Assembly (NCBI RefSeq): GCF_012516375.2
Contig: NZ_CP051204.2
Location: 7,316,001-7,380,000, forward strand
Direction of reading: 5' to 3'
Source: Chitinophaga oryzae
GTDB lineage: Bacteria; Bacteroidota; Bacteroidia; Chitinophagales; Chitinophagaceae
DNA: 64,000 nt
Shown here: in pieces, positions 50,269-59,852 of the stretch
Layout of the letters: every line of letters begins with the position of its first letter
Numbering within the stretch: the stretch's first letter is position 1
Program-made: the position numbers and the translations under genes
Notes under the pieces: generated by a model
What the model saw: the letters and a program-made list of their open reading frames with translations, nothing else
The model's database searches: none
What the model was told of the DNA's origin: nothing

Positions 50269-53200
50269 TTAGAACTCAAATTTTGCACTGAAACCATAGG
50301 TTTTGGAGCCAGGGTTGTTGAAGTAGTCAAACCCTTGCGCTTCCTGCGTACCAAACAGGCTTGTTTCCGGATCTACACCAGTATATTTGGTATGCAGCCA
50401 GAGGTTTCTTCCGATAGCCGTCAGCGTTACCGCATTGAACCAGGGCTTTTGTTTTTTGAAAACTTTGGAGCCTGCCAGTCTGTAGCCGACAGATATTTCA
50501 CGCAGCCTTACCCAGCTGGCGTCCTGAACAAACGGTTCGTTTACCACGAAGCCGCTGCCTACACCGCTGTAGTAGTCTGCATTGAGGTCTGCTTTAATAT
50601 CGTTTTTCTCTCCTTTGGTCACTACGTTGTTGTTGCCGTCCAGGTGTCCTTTCACACCTTCAAACACGGTCTGGCTACCTCTTGCCAGCGTATTGGCGCT
50701 GGTACCGAAGTTGGTCATAGCGCCCCAGGTACCATTCCAGATATTCTGCCCCTGTTTGGTTTCAATAAGGAAGCTGAGGATAACACCTTTGTAATTGAGC
50801 GTATTGCCTACAGAGCCGGACCATTTGGGGTTTACATCACCCAGGTATTGCAATGGATCGTATACGATCGGGTAGCCATAGGAACCGTCGCCGGGCGTAC
50901 CCTCGTCGTTGATCACCAGGCGTCCCTGCGCATCTTTCACATAACCGGTGCCATAAAGGGAACCGTATTGTTTACCTACAATGGCGGAAACGAAAATACC
51001 GGTGAAGCCGTTGAAGTCGAAGCGGTCAATACCCTCAGCCAGCGCCAGTACCTTGTTCCTGTTTTGAGAGTAGTTGAAGGTGATGGTCCAGTCCAGGTCT
51101 TTACTGCGAATGGGGGACACGCCCAGTGTTACTTCATGGCCATGGTTCTGCATAGAAGCAGCATTCAGGAACGCAGAGCTGTAACCGCTGCTGGGAGCGA
51201 TGCTTACCTGGTTCAGCAGGCCTTTACTTTTACCGTTATAGTAGGTATAATCCAGTGTAACCCTGTTATCAAAGAAGCGCAATTCCGCGCCGGTCTCAAA
51301 CTGGTTGGTTTTTTCCGCAGTCAGATTGCGGTTACCCAGTGTGCCGCTTTTGGAATATCCTACGAGGCCGTTATACGGGAAAACGATACCGTTGGTCCAG
51401 CCATCGCCGGGAGCAGTACGCCCGTAGTATGTCTGCAGGCTGTATGGATTCAGGCCGCGACCTACGCTGGAGAAAGCCACGCGCACTTTACCATAGGAAA
51501 GAATATTGCTTTTGATACCCAGTCCTTCGGTAAATACGTAGCCCAGGCTACCGGAAGGATAGAAGAAGAACTGGTTCTGTGTGGGCAAGGTACTGTTACC
51601 TTCATAACGGCCAGTCAGCTCAAGGAACAGGTAGTTGTTGAATGCAACGTTTGCTTTACCATAAAACGCAACCCTGCGCTGCTGGGAATTGCTGATAGAC
51701 AAAGTATTGCTACCGGTGTTGGTGATGCCCTGAAAATCGTTACCACTCAGGCCGTCACCTTGTGTGTGCAGATATTTGGTTTTGTAGTCATACACGTTCT
51801 GACCAACGAGGAAGGAGTAGTCAAACTTACCTGATTTCTTGGTGAAGGTGGCAAACAGGTCGTTGTTGATCACCAGGGTGCTCAGCTGGTCTTCGAAGTA
51901 CTGACCGTCAGGGAAACCGCCGGATCCTTTGGAATAGATCTGTTTACGGTTGTCCAGTGAGTAGTCTCCACCGAATCTTTCCGTGATGCTCAACCATTCA
52001 AATGGTTTATAAACAGCGCCTACAGTGCCGAAGAAACGTTGCACGTTATCTTTGTAGGGGTTCATATTTACCGTCCAATAAGGGTTATCATAGATACCTC
52101 TGCCGCGGTAGCTGCGCTGATCGCCGCTGTTGTCGCCCAGGAGGTAAGCTGCCGGATCGGTGGGATCCGTTACGCCGTTGGAGTTATCGAAAGTAGGTGT
52201 TGTCCTCAGGAGGCCCAGCATGATACCACTCAGGTTACTACCCTGCTGCGCACGTTTGCCGCCGGAGTTCACGTAGTTCATGGTAGAGAACACAGAGAAT
52301 TTATCGGAGAACTTATAGTCTGTGGAGAAAGCGATGGTATTCTTTTTAAAATCAGTGAGCGGGATCATACCCTTCTGATTATAGATAGAGGCAGACACGC
52401 GGTAAGTCAGGTTGGTCGTGCCTCCGCTGATGGCCAGGTTGTTTTGTGTGCCTATGCCAGTCTGAAAGAAATCATAGGGGTCGTAAGCGATCGCCGGTTT
52501 TCCGCCGGGGTTCTGGCTTTTGCCAACCAGCATACCGTTTCTGTCCCACAGGTACGGCTTGCCGTCAAACACCAGGGTATCGATGGCCGGTCCGAACGAG
52601 TAGGCTTTGGGACCACCGGCATCACCGGGGTGAGAAAGGTCGCCGTAGCCCTGTGCGTATTTGTTTTGTCTGTCCGGCAGCTGGCTTACTCTGTCAAAGT
52701 TCATGGTAATACCATAGGAGATATTAAAAGACCTGCCGTCAGGGTTTCTCTTTCCTTTCTTTGTGGTGATGATCACCGCGCCGTTAGACGCCATACTACC
52801 GTATAAAGCGGCAGCGGCCGGTCCCTTCAGGATAGTGATATTTTCGATGTCGTCGGGGTTGATGTCCACCATCCTGTTGGATTGGAGTACGCCCGCAGTA
52901 CCGGCGCCATCACTGGATGTGTTGGATTCGCTGTTATCTACCGGTAAACCATCAATTACAAACAGGGGTTGGTTGCTGCCCATGATGGTAGTAGCACCAC
53001 GAAGCTGCACTCTCACCGGAGCGCCGGGCGTACCGGAAGAAGTAACGATGCTGGCGCCCGCCACTTTACCTGAGAGGGAACTGAGTGGGTTGGAAGGAGC
53101 TGTTCTGACCAGTTCTTCCCCTTTTACATCCTGTGCGGCATAGCCGAGGGCCTTTTTCTCCTGGCGTATACCCAGCGCCGTTACCACTACTTCCTGCAGT

Positions 53201-53499
53201 GCTTTGGTATCTACCGGCAGTGTGATGTTTAATGTAGTATTCTCTCCTACCGTTACTTCGCGGGTAAGGAAGCCCACGCTTCTTACGACCAGTACTGTAT
53301 TCGCGTCTTTAACGGTGAGGTGGAAATTTCCCTGTTTGTCAGTGGTGGTACCGGTGGTCGTCCCTTTAATCTGTATGGTCGCCATTAGTACCGGGCTTCC
53401 GTCGCTGCCCTTTACTGTGCCTGATACCTGCCGCTCCTGCGCGTAGGCCAGACTAACAATTGCCATAGGCATGGCAAAAAGGAGTAAAACCTTTTTCAT
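50269..53499 (-). CDS. SusC/RagA-type TonB-dependent receptor without STN domain
   Basis: I take ATG 53499 (1076 residues). Signal peptide to about 21 (SLAYAQ), a carboxypeptidase-regulatory-like domain (about 24-105, QVSGTVKGSDGSPVL), a plug (about 115-240, with PLFVIDGLPVDN and AAALYGSMASNGAVIITTKKGK) and a barrel ending KFEF. There is no STN domain and no sigma/anti-sigma pair nearby, so control differs from the locus at 4749-11426. A 21-23-bp palindrome about 78-98 bp upstream may be the operator. Confidence 0.95.
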   Translation of the reverse strand: MKKVLLLFAMPMAIVSLAYAQERQVSGTVKGSDGSPVLMATIQIKGTTTGTTTDKQGNFHLTVKDANTVLVVRSVGFLTREVTVGENTTLNITLPVDTKALQEVVVTALGIRQEKKALGYAAQDVKGEELVRTAPSNPLSSLSGKVAGASIVTSSGTPGAPVRVQLRGATTIMGSNQPLFVIDGLPVDNSESNTSSDGAGTAGVLQSNRMVDINPDDIENITILKGPAAAALYGSMASNGAVIITTKKGKRNPDGRSFNISYGITMNFDRVSQLPDRQNKYAQGYGDLSHPGDAGGPKAYSFGPAIDTLVFDGKPYLWDRNGMLVGKSQNPGGKPAIAYDPYDFFQTGIGTQNNLAISGGTTNLTYRVSASIYNQKGMIPLTDFKKNTIAFSTDYKFSDKFSVFSTMNYVNSGGKRAQQGSNLSGIMLGLLRTTPTFDNSNGVTDPTDPAAYLLGDNSGDQRSYRGRGIYDNPYWTVNMNPYKDNVQRFFGTVGAVYKPFEWLSITERFGGDYSLDNRKQIYSKGSGGFPDGQYFEDQLSTLVINNDLFATFTKKSGKFDYSFLVGQNVYDYKTKYLHTQGDGLSGNDFQGITNTGSNTLSISNSQQRRVAFYGKANVAFNNYLFLELTGRYEGNSTLPTQNQFFFYPSGSLGYVFTEGLGIKSNILSYGKVRVAFSSVGRGLNPYSLQTYYGRTAPGDGWTNGIVFPYNGLVGYSKSGTLGNRNLTAEKTNQFETGAELRFFDNRVTLDYTYYNGKSKGLLNQVSIAPSSGYSSAFLNAASMQNHGHEVTLGVSPIRSKDLDWTITFNYSQNRNKVLALAEGIDRFDFNGFTGIFVSAIVGKQYGSLYGTGYVKDAQGRLVINDEGTPGDGSYGYPIVYDPLQYLGDVNPKWSGSVGNTLNYKGVILSFLIETKQGQNIWNGTWGAMTNFGTSANTLARGSQTVFEGVKGHLDGNNNVVTKGEKNDIKADLNADYYSGVGSGFVVNEPFVQDASWVRLREISVGYRLAGSKVFKKQKPWFNAVTLTAIGRNLWLHTKYTGVDPETSLFGTQEAQGFDYFNNPGSKTYGFSAKFEF

Positions 53500-53511
53500 A
53501 AAAAGATTCAA

Positions 53512-53946
53512 ATTTTGGTTGAAAAAGAAAGCGGACCTACGTCCGGCATTTTATATATCGTTGTCCTAATCCTGATATATACAATACGATTGTATATACC
53601 ACTACCGGCATATAGTTCTCCTGATCGGGCGCTGATTAAACGTTACGGTGTGACAAGCAAAAACACTTCAATGTGGTCACAAGCAAACAAGCAAATAAGC
53701 AAATAAAAATAACACGTTGGAATAGCCACCGTTAGAGGGCACAGCTTTTTTAAGGTAAAAGCGGCTCATTGGTTTGATTAGTTTTTTAGGATTTAGATTT
53801 TGGTTGAACATCCCCAAGTTATAAAAAAAAACCTTTCTAGCTCCTTTGCGCTTAACATTTTTTTAACAGCAAAAGACACAAAGCACATAACAACCTAATA
53901 ATCAAATATTTAAATTGAATAAATTTAATACGGGATTCCGTAATAC
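53512..53946. other. Non-coding region upstream of the second susC, with a palindromic operator candidate
   Basis: No gene is seen. 53577-53597 is a perfect dyad with 9-bp arms ATATACAAT/ATTGTATAT and a 3-bp centre. 53682-53705 has three tandem AAGCAAAT-like octads. The remainder is A/T-rich. No exact TAnnTTTG was found on the minus strand for susC. Confidence 0.6.
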
Positions 53947-56010
53947 TTACCATGACCGGAGCAGTTGGAACTGGAACAGCGTTTTTCTGTTGCCGTCCAC
54001 CATTTCAGGCCCGGTTCCGATCGTCTGCTGCCCGGGATAAATCGCCTGGTGCACCCGCAGCCAGCAAGCCAAACGACGGTTTACCTTCCATTTTATATTC
54101 AGGTAGTACTGCCAACCATTACCATACAACAGCGATACGGCGTTGTCATATAATACGCTGCGTTCATAGGCATATATGCGTGAGTTATAATCTGCGGTGC
54201 CGAACCGGGCCAGCCGGGCATTCAGCGCCAGCGGGCAGGCGCGCGGATGCCAGGCTGCCTCCAGGTACCCCATCCAGCCCGTTTTTCTTCCACTATCGGC
54301 AGCATAAATACTGTGTTCGCCCCTTATGCGCAACTGCCAGTTCCGGCCGCAGGCTATATCCGCCTGTGTACGTATATTCGTTGACGTTACATCCGATAAA
54401 ACATCCAGAGCATTGCCGGGCAGCCGGCTGTTTTCAGCGTGTGTAGCCTGAGTGACACGCAGCAGCCACTTGCTGCGTTTATCAGGCGTATACACCGCCT
54501 GCGCGGAAAAATCACGCCCGCCCGACGGCGCATCGGCGCGGTATTTCAACCAGGGAAAATGAAAGAAGTCGGCATACCCCTCTATCTTCCACCGCCTGCT
54601 GAGTAACAGGCTGATGCCGGTATACCAGCCCTGTTCATTCGCCGTCCGGGAACCGTCGCCGAAGCCGGCGGCATAAAATGACTGATAGGCTTTGTCGTAA
54701 TAACGGTACGCCATCGCCACATCCACCATGGGTGCTACGCTGGCCAGTGCTCCCTGCACAAAAGCAGGCTTCCCGTTATCACTGGCCGCCAGTTCTCCAA
54801 ACAAATGAACATTTCTGCAGTAGGCGGCATAATCTATACTGATACCGGTCAACTGTCCGCCGGTAAAATCGAAACTGCTGTATGGTCTCAGTTCCCTTTG
54901 CAGCGAAGGATCAAGCCGGTGAGCCACCATATTGGCCCCTACCTGCCAGCGATGGCGTTGATAGCGGATATTGGCGCCACTGCTCCACTGCTGTACGGCG
55001 CCTTTACGGGACAGCTCCGCCACCGTGCGGTGATAACCGCTACGCTGCAAAGCCGTGGTATTCCTGTCTTCCTCATCAACGGAAGATGCCAGCGTGCCAT
55101 CCAGCCGCCGCCATGAAACAAAAGCCGTGGCCTGCCACGGCCCCTGCTCCCAGGCAGCGGCTATCCCGCGGAAAAAATTGTTTTCTCCTGCGGAGGTGTG
55201 CGGCCGCAAAATATCGCCCTCCCTTTTTATCTGCATAGGAGCAGCGCCCTTTCCATAGGCCTGCGCCTGCCATTGCAGCAGCCCCTGGCCGAAGTTCACC
55301 GTATAATCTCCCAGTGCGATCGTCTTCAGCCATGCAGTATTACGAACAAACACATGCGCGCTGTAATAGTCAAATCCCCGTTGCCGCGGAAAACCGCTCC
55401 AGGGCTCGCCGGCATCTTTTTCCATGGTAACGCCCCAGCTGACGTACCGCGGAAAGCTGTACCGGTAACGCAGCAGCACCTTGTCCGGACTTCCCTGGTA
55501 AGTGGTCGCCGCAGCACCTGTACGCTGGTATCCGCGTGACTTCTCCGGCTGCCGGCCGTACCGCAGCAACAGCGTATGCCCGCCCTTATGCAGATAATCA
55601 CGCAGGGTATAGTGCGGCATCAGGTCGTTCCCTACTTTTACGTAGGGCAACAGCTGTTGTATCAGCGCAGGTTCAAACCCCGGCACGGCCTGCAGTTCGT
55701 AGATACTGACCAGGTTTCCCAACAGGCGGCGGTAGGCCAGCAGTTCACCGATCTGTATGTCTGTCAGTATGCCTAACGATTGCAGCGTTGCCTCGTCAGC
55801 GGTATTCAGCTGTATCCTGTGCCGCCTGAAATCCTCCAGCTGTTGCCAGTTTTCATCATCGTCTGAAGGAACATCTGATACCGCTGTGGCATTTTCCAGT
55901 GCGTTTTCCATGACGACGGGCAGTTCCGTTTCCTGCCTGGCGGCCGCCTTCTCCCAGCTACCACACAGCAGCAGTAACACCGCGGTTATTCGGCACCATC
56001 CCGCTGCCAT
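53947..56010 (-). CDS. Outer-membrane protein with helix-hairpin-helix (ComEA-like) domain
   Basis: I choose ATG 56010 (687 residues), where a signal peptide begins (MAAGWCRITAVLLLLCGSW); the frame runs open further up. After an acidic linker there is an HhH region (about 55-125: RIQLNTADEATLQSLGILTDIQIGELLAYRRLLGNL and VPGFEPALIQQLLPYV), then a long Tyr/Trp/Arg-rich beta-barrel-like part ending LLRSW. The HhH suggests DNA or protein contact at the envelope; its function is unestablished. It overlaps the preceding barrel gene by 25 bp, so the two are coupled. Confidence 0.75.
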   Translation of the reverse strand: MAAGWCRITAVLLLLCGSWEKAAARQETELPVVMENALENATAVSDVPSDDDENWQQLEDFRRHRIQLNTADEATLQSLGILTDIQIGELLAYRRLLGNLVSIYELQAVPGFEPALIQQLLPYVKVGNDLMPHYTLRDYLHKGGHTLLLRYGRQPEKSRGYQRTGAAATTYQGSPDKVLLRYRYSFPRYVSWGVTMEKDAGEPWSGFPRQRGFDYYSAHVFVRNTAWLKTIALGDYTVNFGQGLLQWQAQAYGKGAAPMQIKREGDILRPHTSAGENNFFRGIAAAWEQGPWQATAFVSWRRLDGTLASSVDEEDRNTTALQRSGYHRTVAELSRKGAVQQWSSGANIRYQRHRWQVGANMVAHRLDPSLQRELRPYSSFDFTGGQLTGISIDYAAYCRNVHLFGELAASDNGKPAFVQGALASVAPMVDVAMAYRYYDKAYQSFYAAGFGDGSRTANEQGWYTGISLLLSRRWKIEGYADFFHFPWLKYRADAPSGGRDFSAQAVYTPDKRSKWLLRVTQATHAENSRLPGNALDVLSDVTSTNIRTQADIACGRNWQLRIRGEHSIYAADSGRKTGWMGYLEAAWHPRACPLALNARLARFGTADYNSRIYAYERSVLYDNAVSLLYGNGWQYYLNIKWKVNRRLACWLRVHQAIYPGQQTIGTGPEMVDGNRKTLFQFQLLRSW

Positions 56011-56774
56011 ATGATAGTGGTTGAAGGGGTGATGCCCAGTTGCGGATGAAAGCCCGCTGCGAACATGATCTGCAGCATGTGCCAATGAATGGTGATACCG
56101 GCATGCTGAAAGGGTGCACCGGTGGCGAATCCCCATTGCAATGCCAGCGGCGGAGCAATCCGGTAGCTGGCTGTTGCGCTCAGCCAGGCGGTTTCATGGC
56201 CGGCTTTTCCTATTTCGGCGCTGAGCAAAAAAGCGGATGATGCTTCAAATCCGATACCTGCGCTATATACTGTCGTTCCGGGCCGGAAGTGGCTGATGCG
56301 GATGCCCGTATGCCATTGCTCCCCGGCATGCCACAGCAGTCCCCCGGTAACGGCCAGACCGCTGTGGCTGCCGTACCCGGACGTTACTTCCGTCAAAGAA
56401 CTACCCTGCAGCCCCAGCCCCACTTTGGTCCCCAGCCGTATCCCATAGGACAGGCCCACTTGCTGCCGGTAATAAGCGCTGCTGCCCAAACGCGCCAGCT
56501 GCACGCCGAAAGCGCCGGCGCCCACCGGAATGGCTGCCATGGCCTGGTAGAATGGTATCTCTTTTAATAAAAAACGTTGCTCGGCGTAAATACCTGCGGC
56601 AAAAGTGCGCAGGCAGGACAACCCGGCCGGATGATAAGCCGCAGACGCCACCTGCTGAAAACGGCGGCTGTAGCTGCCTGCCGCGGCGTCTTTCCCCGCA
56701 GGCGTCCAAAAAGATTGTGCATACGTTACGAGAAAGTATGGCACACAAACAATGGTCAGTAACATTGGTTTCAT
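55986..56774 (-). CDS. Small outer-membrane beta-barrel protein (PorV/PorQ-like by appearance)
   Basis: 262 residues with a Sec signal (about 1-19, VTYAQ). The rest alternates hydrophobic and small residues with many Gly/Tyr, as in UPF0164/PorQ-like barrels (AAAYHPAGLSCLRTFAAGIYAE type start: SAAYHPAGLS). No enzymatic motif. It overlaps the HhH gene start by 25 bp, and both are likely surface partners. The barrel call is by pattern only. Confidence 0.6.
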   Translation of the reverse strand: MKPMLLTIVCVPYFLVTYAQSFWTPAGKDAAAGSYSRRFQQVASAAYHPAGLSCLRTFAAGIYAEQRFLLKEIPFYQAMAAIPVGAGAFGVQLARLGSSAYYRQQVGLSYGIRLGTKVGLGLQGSSLTEVTSGYGSHSGLAVTGGLLWHAGEQWHTGIRISHFRPGTTVYSAGIGFEASSAFLLSAEIGKAGHETAWLSATASYRIAPPLALQWGFATGAPFQHAGITIHWHMLQIMFAAGFHPQLGITPSTTIIWQRDGAE

Positions 56775-56878
56775 GATGAGGGTTTAACAAACAATTCTGG
56801 TACGGCAAACATACAACGGGGAAAAATGAAGAATGTTAATTACTTCTTAACGCCGGAAATTTTTTTATGAAAAAGCGA

Positions 56879-56908
56879 AACCCCGTCAGGCCATGGCCTG
56901 ACGGGGTT
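56879..56908 (-). terminator. Terminator after the deoxynucleoside kinase gene
   Basis: A perfect palindrome AACCCCGTCAGGCCA with its complement, 21 bases past the kinase stop, followed on the minus strand by TCGCTTTTT. Confidence 0.8.
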
Positions 56909-56929
56909 CTGCAAAGTATCGTTACCGGA

Positions 56930-57565
56930 TCAGAAAAGTCCGTACAACTGGGAATCGATCTTTGAAATAATCTCCCCGAGATCTTCATCGCTCTCCGGGA
57001 ATTTATTTTTATCGATATCAATCACCAGCAGCGGTCCTTCTTCATATTTCTCAATCCAGTTGTTATAATATTCGTTTAGCCGTTTGAGATAGTCGAGCCG
57101 GATATTCTCCTCATATTCCCTTCCCCGTTTCTGTATCTGCGCTACCAGCGTAGGCACGGAAGCCTGCAGGTAAATCAGCAGGTCCGGCGGCTTCACCATG
57201 CTCTTCAGCGTCTGGAAAAAGTTGAAATAGTTGTCAAAATCTCTTTTGGTCATCAGCCCCATCTCATACAGATTGGGCGCAAAGATATGCGCATCCTCGT
57301 AGATGGTGCGGTCCTGTATCACGGTCTCTTTTCCGTTCTGGATCTCGAGCAGTTGTTTCAGCCTGCCGTTCAGAAAGTACACCTGCAGGTTGAAAGACCA
57401 GCGGGGCATATCTTCATAGAAATCATTCAGATAAGGGTTGTGCTCTACATCTTCATACTGCGGATGCCATTTATAATGGCGGCAGAGCATTTCGGTGAGG
57501 GTGGTTTTACCCGCGCCGATATTGCCGGCGATCGCGATATGTTTGATTTTATTTTGTTTTGCCAT
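56930..57565 (-). CDS. Deoxynucleoside kinase
   Basis: From ATG 57565 (211 residues, MAKQNKIKHIAIAGNIGAGKTTL); upstream codons of the open frame overlap trpS and are probably not used. P-loop GNIGAGKTT, then VIQDRTIYEDAHIF with the ERS/DRS-type catalytic motif, and LIYLQASVPTLVAQIQKRGREYE with the LID. It phosphorylates deoxynucleosides (dAdo/dGuo or dCyd type) for salvage. It follows trpS by 46 bp. Confidence 0.92.
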   Translation of the reverse strand: MAKQNKIKHIAIAGNIGAGKTTLTEMLCRHYKWHPQYEDVEHNPYLNDFYEDMPRWSFNLQVYFLNGRLKQLLEIQNGKETVIQDRTIYEDAHIFAPNLYEMGLMTKRDFDNYFNFFQTLKSMVKPPDLLIYLQASVPTLVAQIQKRGREYEENIRLDYLKRLNEYYNNWIEKYEEGPLLVIDIDKNKFPESDEDLGEIISKIDSQLYGLF

Positions 57566-57611
57566 GCTAATGAAAAGGTCGTGAATACTGAAAAATTGCT
57601 GACAGCTGTGG

Positions 57612-58622
57612 TTACTCAAAATAGTTTAAACCCATAAGGTTTCTCGCCTGTTGCAAAGTTTGTGCCGCATTTGCCCGCGCTTTTTCAGCACCTTCCTTCA
57701 TGATCTTACGCAGATAGGTAGGATCTTCCTGCAAACCTTTGGCCTTTTCGCGGATAGGAGTGATGAATTTCACCATATCTTCTCCCAGCTGCGTTTTCAT
57801 ATCGCCATAACGAATCGTGCCGGCGTTAAAGGCATCGGTATAAAACTGAACGGTATCGGGTGTCGATACCAGTTTCATGATCTCTATCAGGTTGGACACG
57901 GATTCCGGCATCGGTTCGCCCGGAACACCGCTACCACTGTCGGTTTTCGCCTTTTTCAGCTTCTGACGGATCTGCTCATCGCTGTCAGACAGGTAGAGGG
58001 TGGACATTTCGTTTTCGCTCTTGCTCATTTTACCGCCTTTGCCATCGAGGCTCAGGATACGCACGAGGTTATCGCCATAGTTAAAGGCCACCGGCTCGGG
58101 GAACAGGTTGCCATAACGGTTATTAAAACGTTGTGCAAAGTTGCGGGCCATTTCCAGGTGCTGGCCCTGGTCTTTGCCCACCGGCACTTTCACGGCGCGC
58201 TGGATCAGGATGTCCACGCTCATCAGGACCGGGTAGGTCAACAGGCCGGCGTTAACGTTCTCCGGCTGTAATCTTACCTTGTCTTTAAAGGTTGGTACTT
58301 TTTCCAGTTCACCTTTATAAGCCAGCATATTCATGAGCAGGTAGAGCTCCGCTATCTCCGGTACGTGGCTTTGTGCGTACAGGGTCACTTTTTCCGGGTC
58401 CAGGCCGGAAGCAATGTTCTCTGCCAGTACCCGCATCACATTGGCTTGCAGGTCTTTCGGGTTCGGATGGGTCGTCAGCGAATGCCAGTCTGCCACAAAG
58501 AAGTAGCAGTCAAACTCTTCCTGCATCCGGATATAATTACGGATCGCGCCAAAATAATTGCCTAAATGCAAATAACCGGTGGGGCGTATGCCACTCACCA
58601 CAATTTCTTTTTCTGTAGCCAT
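57612..58622 (-). CDS. trpS: Tryptophanyl-tRNA synthetase
   Basis: From ATG 58622 (336 residues, MATEKEIVVSGIRPTGYLHLGN). Class I motifs: HLGN (HIGH) and KMSKS in GGKMSKSENEM. The Trp-binding segment SVDILIQRAVKVPVGKDQGQHLEMARN is normal. It charges the tRNA-Trp whose gene is at 33698-33768. A longer start (58634) is possible but less likely. Confidence 0.96.
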   Translation of the reverse strand: MATEKEIVVSGIRPTGYLHLGNYFGAIRNYIRMQEEFDCYFFVADWHSLTTHPNPKDLQANVMRVLAENIASGLDPEKVTLYAQSHVPEIAELYLLMNMLAYKGELEKVPTFKDKVRLQPENVNAGLLTYPVLMSVDILIQRAVKVPVGKDQGQHLEMARNFAQRFNNRYGNLFPEPVAFNYGDNLVRILSLDGKGGKMSKSENEMSTLYLSDSDEQIRQKLKKAKTDSGSGVPGEPMPESVSNLIEIMKLVSTPDTVQFYTDAFNAGTIRYGDMKTQLGEDMVKFITPIREKAKGLQEDPTYLRKIMKEGAEKARANAAQTLQQARNLMGLNYFE

Positions 58623-58726
58623 AACAGGGCGCAATTTAAAGAATAAGCGGTTAGCTTTTAATATTCCCTTGTCGGCCTGTCTGTAAAAAAAATATCATAA
58701 AATGAGCAAAAAGGCGATGGCAGGCA

Positions 58727-58757
58727 GTTGAAAGCTCTCCGTTTATCCCTATTTTTG
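58727..58757 (+). promoter_or_regulatory. Promoter of gatC
   Basis: GTTG at 58727-58730 and TATTTTTG at 58750-58757 with a 19-bp spacer, 54 bp before the gatC ATG. Confidence 0.7.
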
Positions 58758-58811
58758 AGATACCATCCTTTTTGGTCATTACATTTTATTATTTTTTGAT
58801 TTAATTTGATT

Positions 58812-59102
58812 ATGGAAGTGAACGACGCCCTGGTACAACAGTTAGCTGATCTCGCCAGACTGGAATTCAACGAGCAGGAGAAAACCGCCATCCGCGGCGA
58901 TCTGCAGCGAATGATCACCTTTGTGGAGAAACTGAATGAACTGGATACTACCCATGTAAAACCGTTGTTGCACCTAACCGCTGACTATAACGTTTTCCGG
59001 GAAGACAAGGTAATTACCACCATCACCCGGGAAGAAGGCCTTCAAAACGCACCTGCGGCCACCTCTGAATACTTTGAGGTACCAAAAGTCATAAAGAAAT
59101 AA
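58812..59102 (+). CDS. gatC: Asp-tRNA(Asn)/Glu-tRNA(Gln) amidotransferase subunit C
   Basis: 96 residues, [24 protein letters not shown], with [24 protein letters not shown] and [11 protein letters not shown], the GatC pattern. It stabilises the GatA amidase on the GatB subunit in transamidation. gatA and gatB are not adjacent, which is common in Bacteroidota. It is the first gene of a rightward run to 61716. Confidence 0.93.
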   Translation: MEVNDALVQQLADLARLEFNEQEKTAIRGDLQRMITFVEKLNELDTTHVKPLLHLTADYNVFREDKVITTITREEGLQNAPAATSEYFEVPKVIKK

Positions 59103-59106
59103 CCAC

Positions 59107-59820
59107 ATGCAAAAGTCCGTTATCCACCTGGAAGACATCAAAAAAAGCTATTTTTTAGGTAAAAATGAGCTACCTGTACTCAAGGGGGTATCCCTGGACA
59201 TCTTTAAAAACGAGTATGTAGCCCTGATGGGACCTTCCGGCTCCGGCAAATCCACCCTCATGAACATTCTCGGATGCCTGGACACCCCTACCAGCGGTAA
59301 ATATATCCTGAGCGGCCACGATGTGAGCAAAATGGAAGACAACGCGCTCGCCGGCGTCCGCGGCAAAGAAATCGGCTTCGTTTTCCAGCAGTTCAACCTC
59401 ATGCCCCGCCTCACCGCCCTCGAAAACGTGGCAGTACCTCTTATCTACGCCGGCATCGGCAAAAAAGAAAGAGAAGAGAAAGCACGCATGATGCTGGAAA
59501 GGGTGAAACTGGGCGACCGTTACAAACACAAACCCAACGAACTCTCCGGTGGTCAGTGCCAGCGTGTGGCCATTGCCCGCGCCCTTGTCAACGACCCCTC
59601 CCTGATCCTGGCCGACGAACCTACCGGTAACCTCGATACGAAAACCTCCATCGAAATCATGGAAATATTCGGCAGCATCCACGCCTCCGGCAACACGGTA
59701 GTGCTGGTAACCCACGAGGAAGACATCGCAGACCACGCCAGGAGAATCATCCGGCTGAGGGATGGTGTCATCGAGTCTGACAGGGTCAATGAGAAAAAAG
59801 AAGCCCTTCTCAAGTCATGA
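59107..59820 (+). CDS. ABC transporter ATP-binding protein (MacB/LolD type)
   Basis: 237 residues with Walker [11 protein letters not shown]-loop [18 protein letters not shown], signature [15 protein letters not shown], Walker [13 protein letters not shown] and the switch His in VLVTHEED. The type pairs with FtsX/MacB-like permeases such as those for lipoprotein release or efflux. No permease gene adjoins it; the permease at 846-3221 is a distant possible partner. It starts 4 bp after the gatC stop. Confidence 0.93.
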   Translation: MQKSVIHLEDIKKSYFLGKNELPVLKGVSLDIFKNEYVALMGPSGSGKSTLMNILGCLDTPTSGKYILSGHDVSKMEDNALAGVRGKEIGFVFQQFNLMPRLTALENVAVPLIYAGIGKKEREEKARMMLERVKLGDRYKHKPNELSGGQCQRVAIARALVNDPSLILADEPTGNLDTKTSIEIMEIFGSIHASGNTVVLVTHEEDIADHARRIIRLRDGVIESDRVNEKKEALLKS

Positions 59821-59852
59821 CCGCTGCGTAATTCGTATTTTGCAGAAAAAAG

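Noticed and set aside
50335..51834. 499-codon open frame opposite the second susC
   Set aside because: Shadow of the receptor gene; no recognisable protein features.
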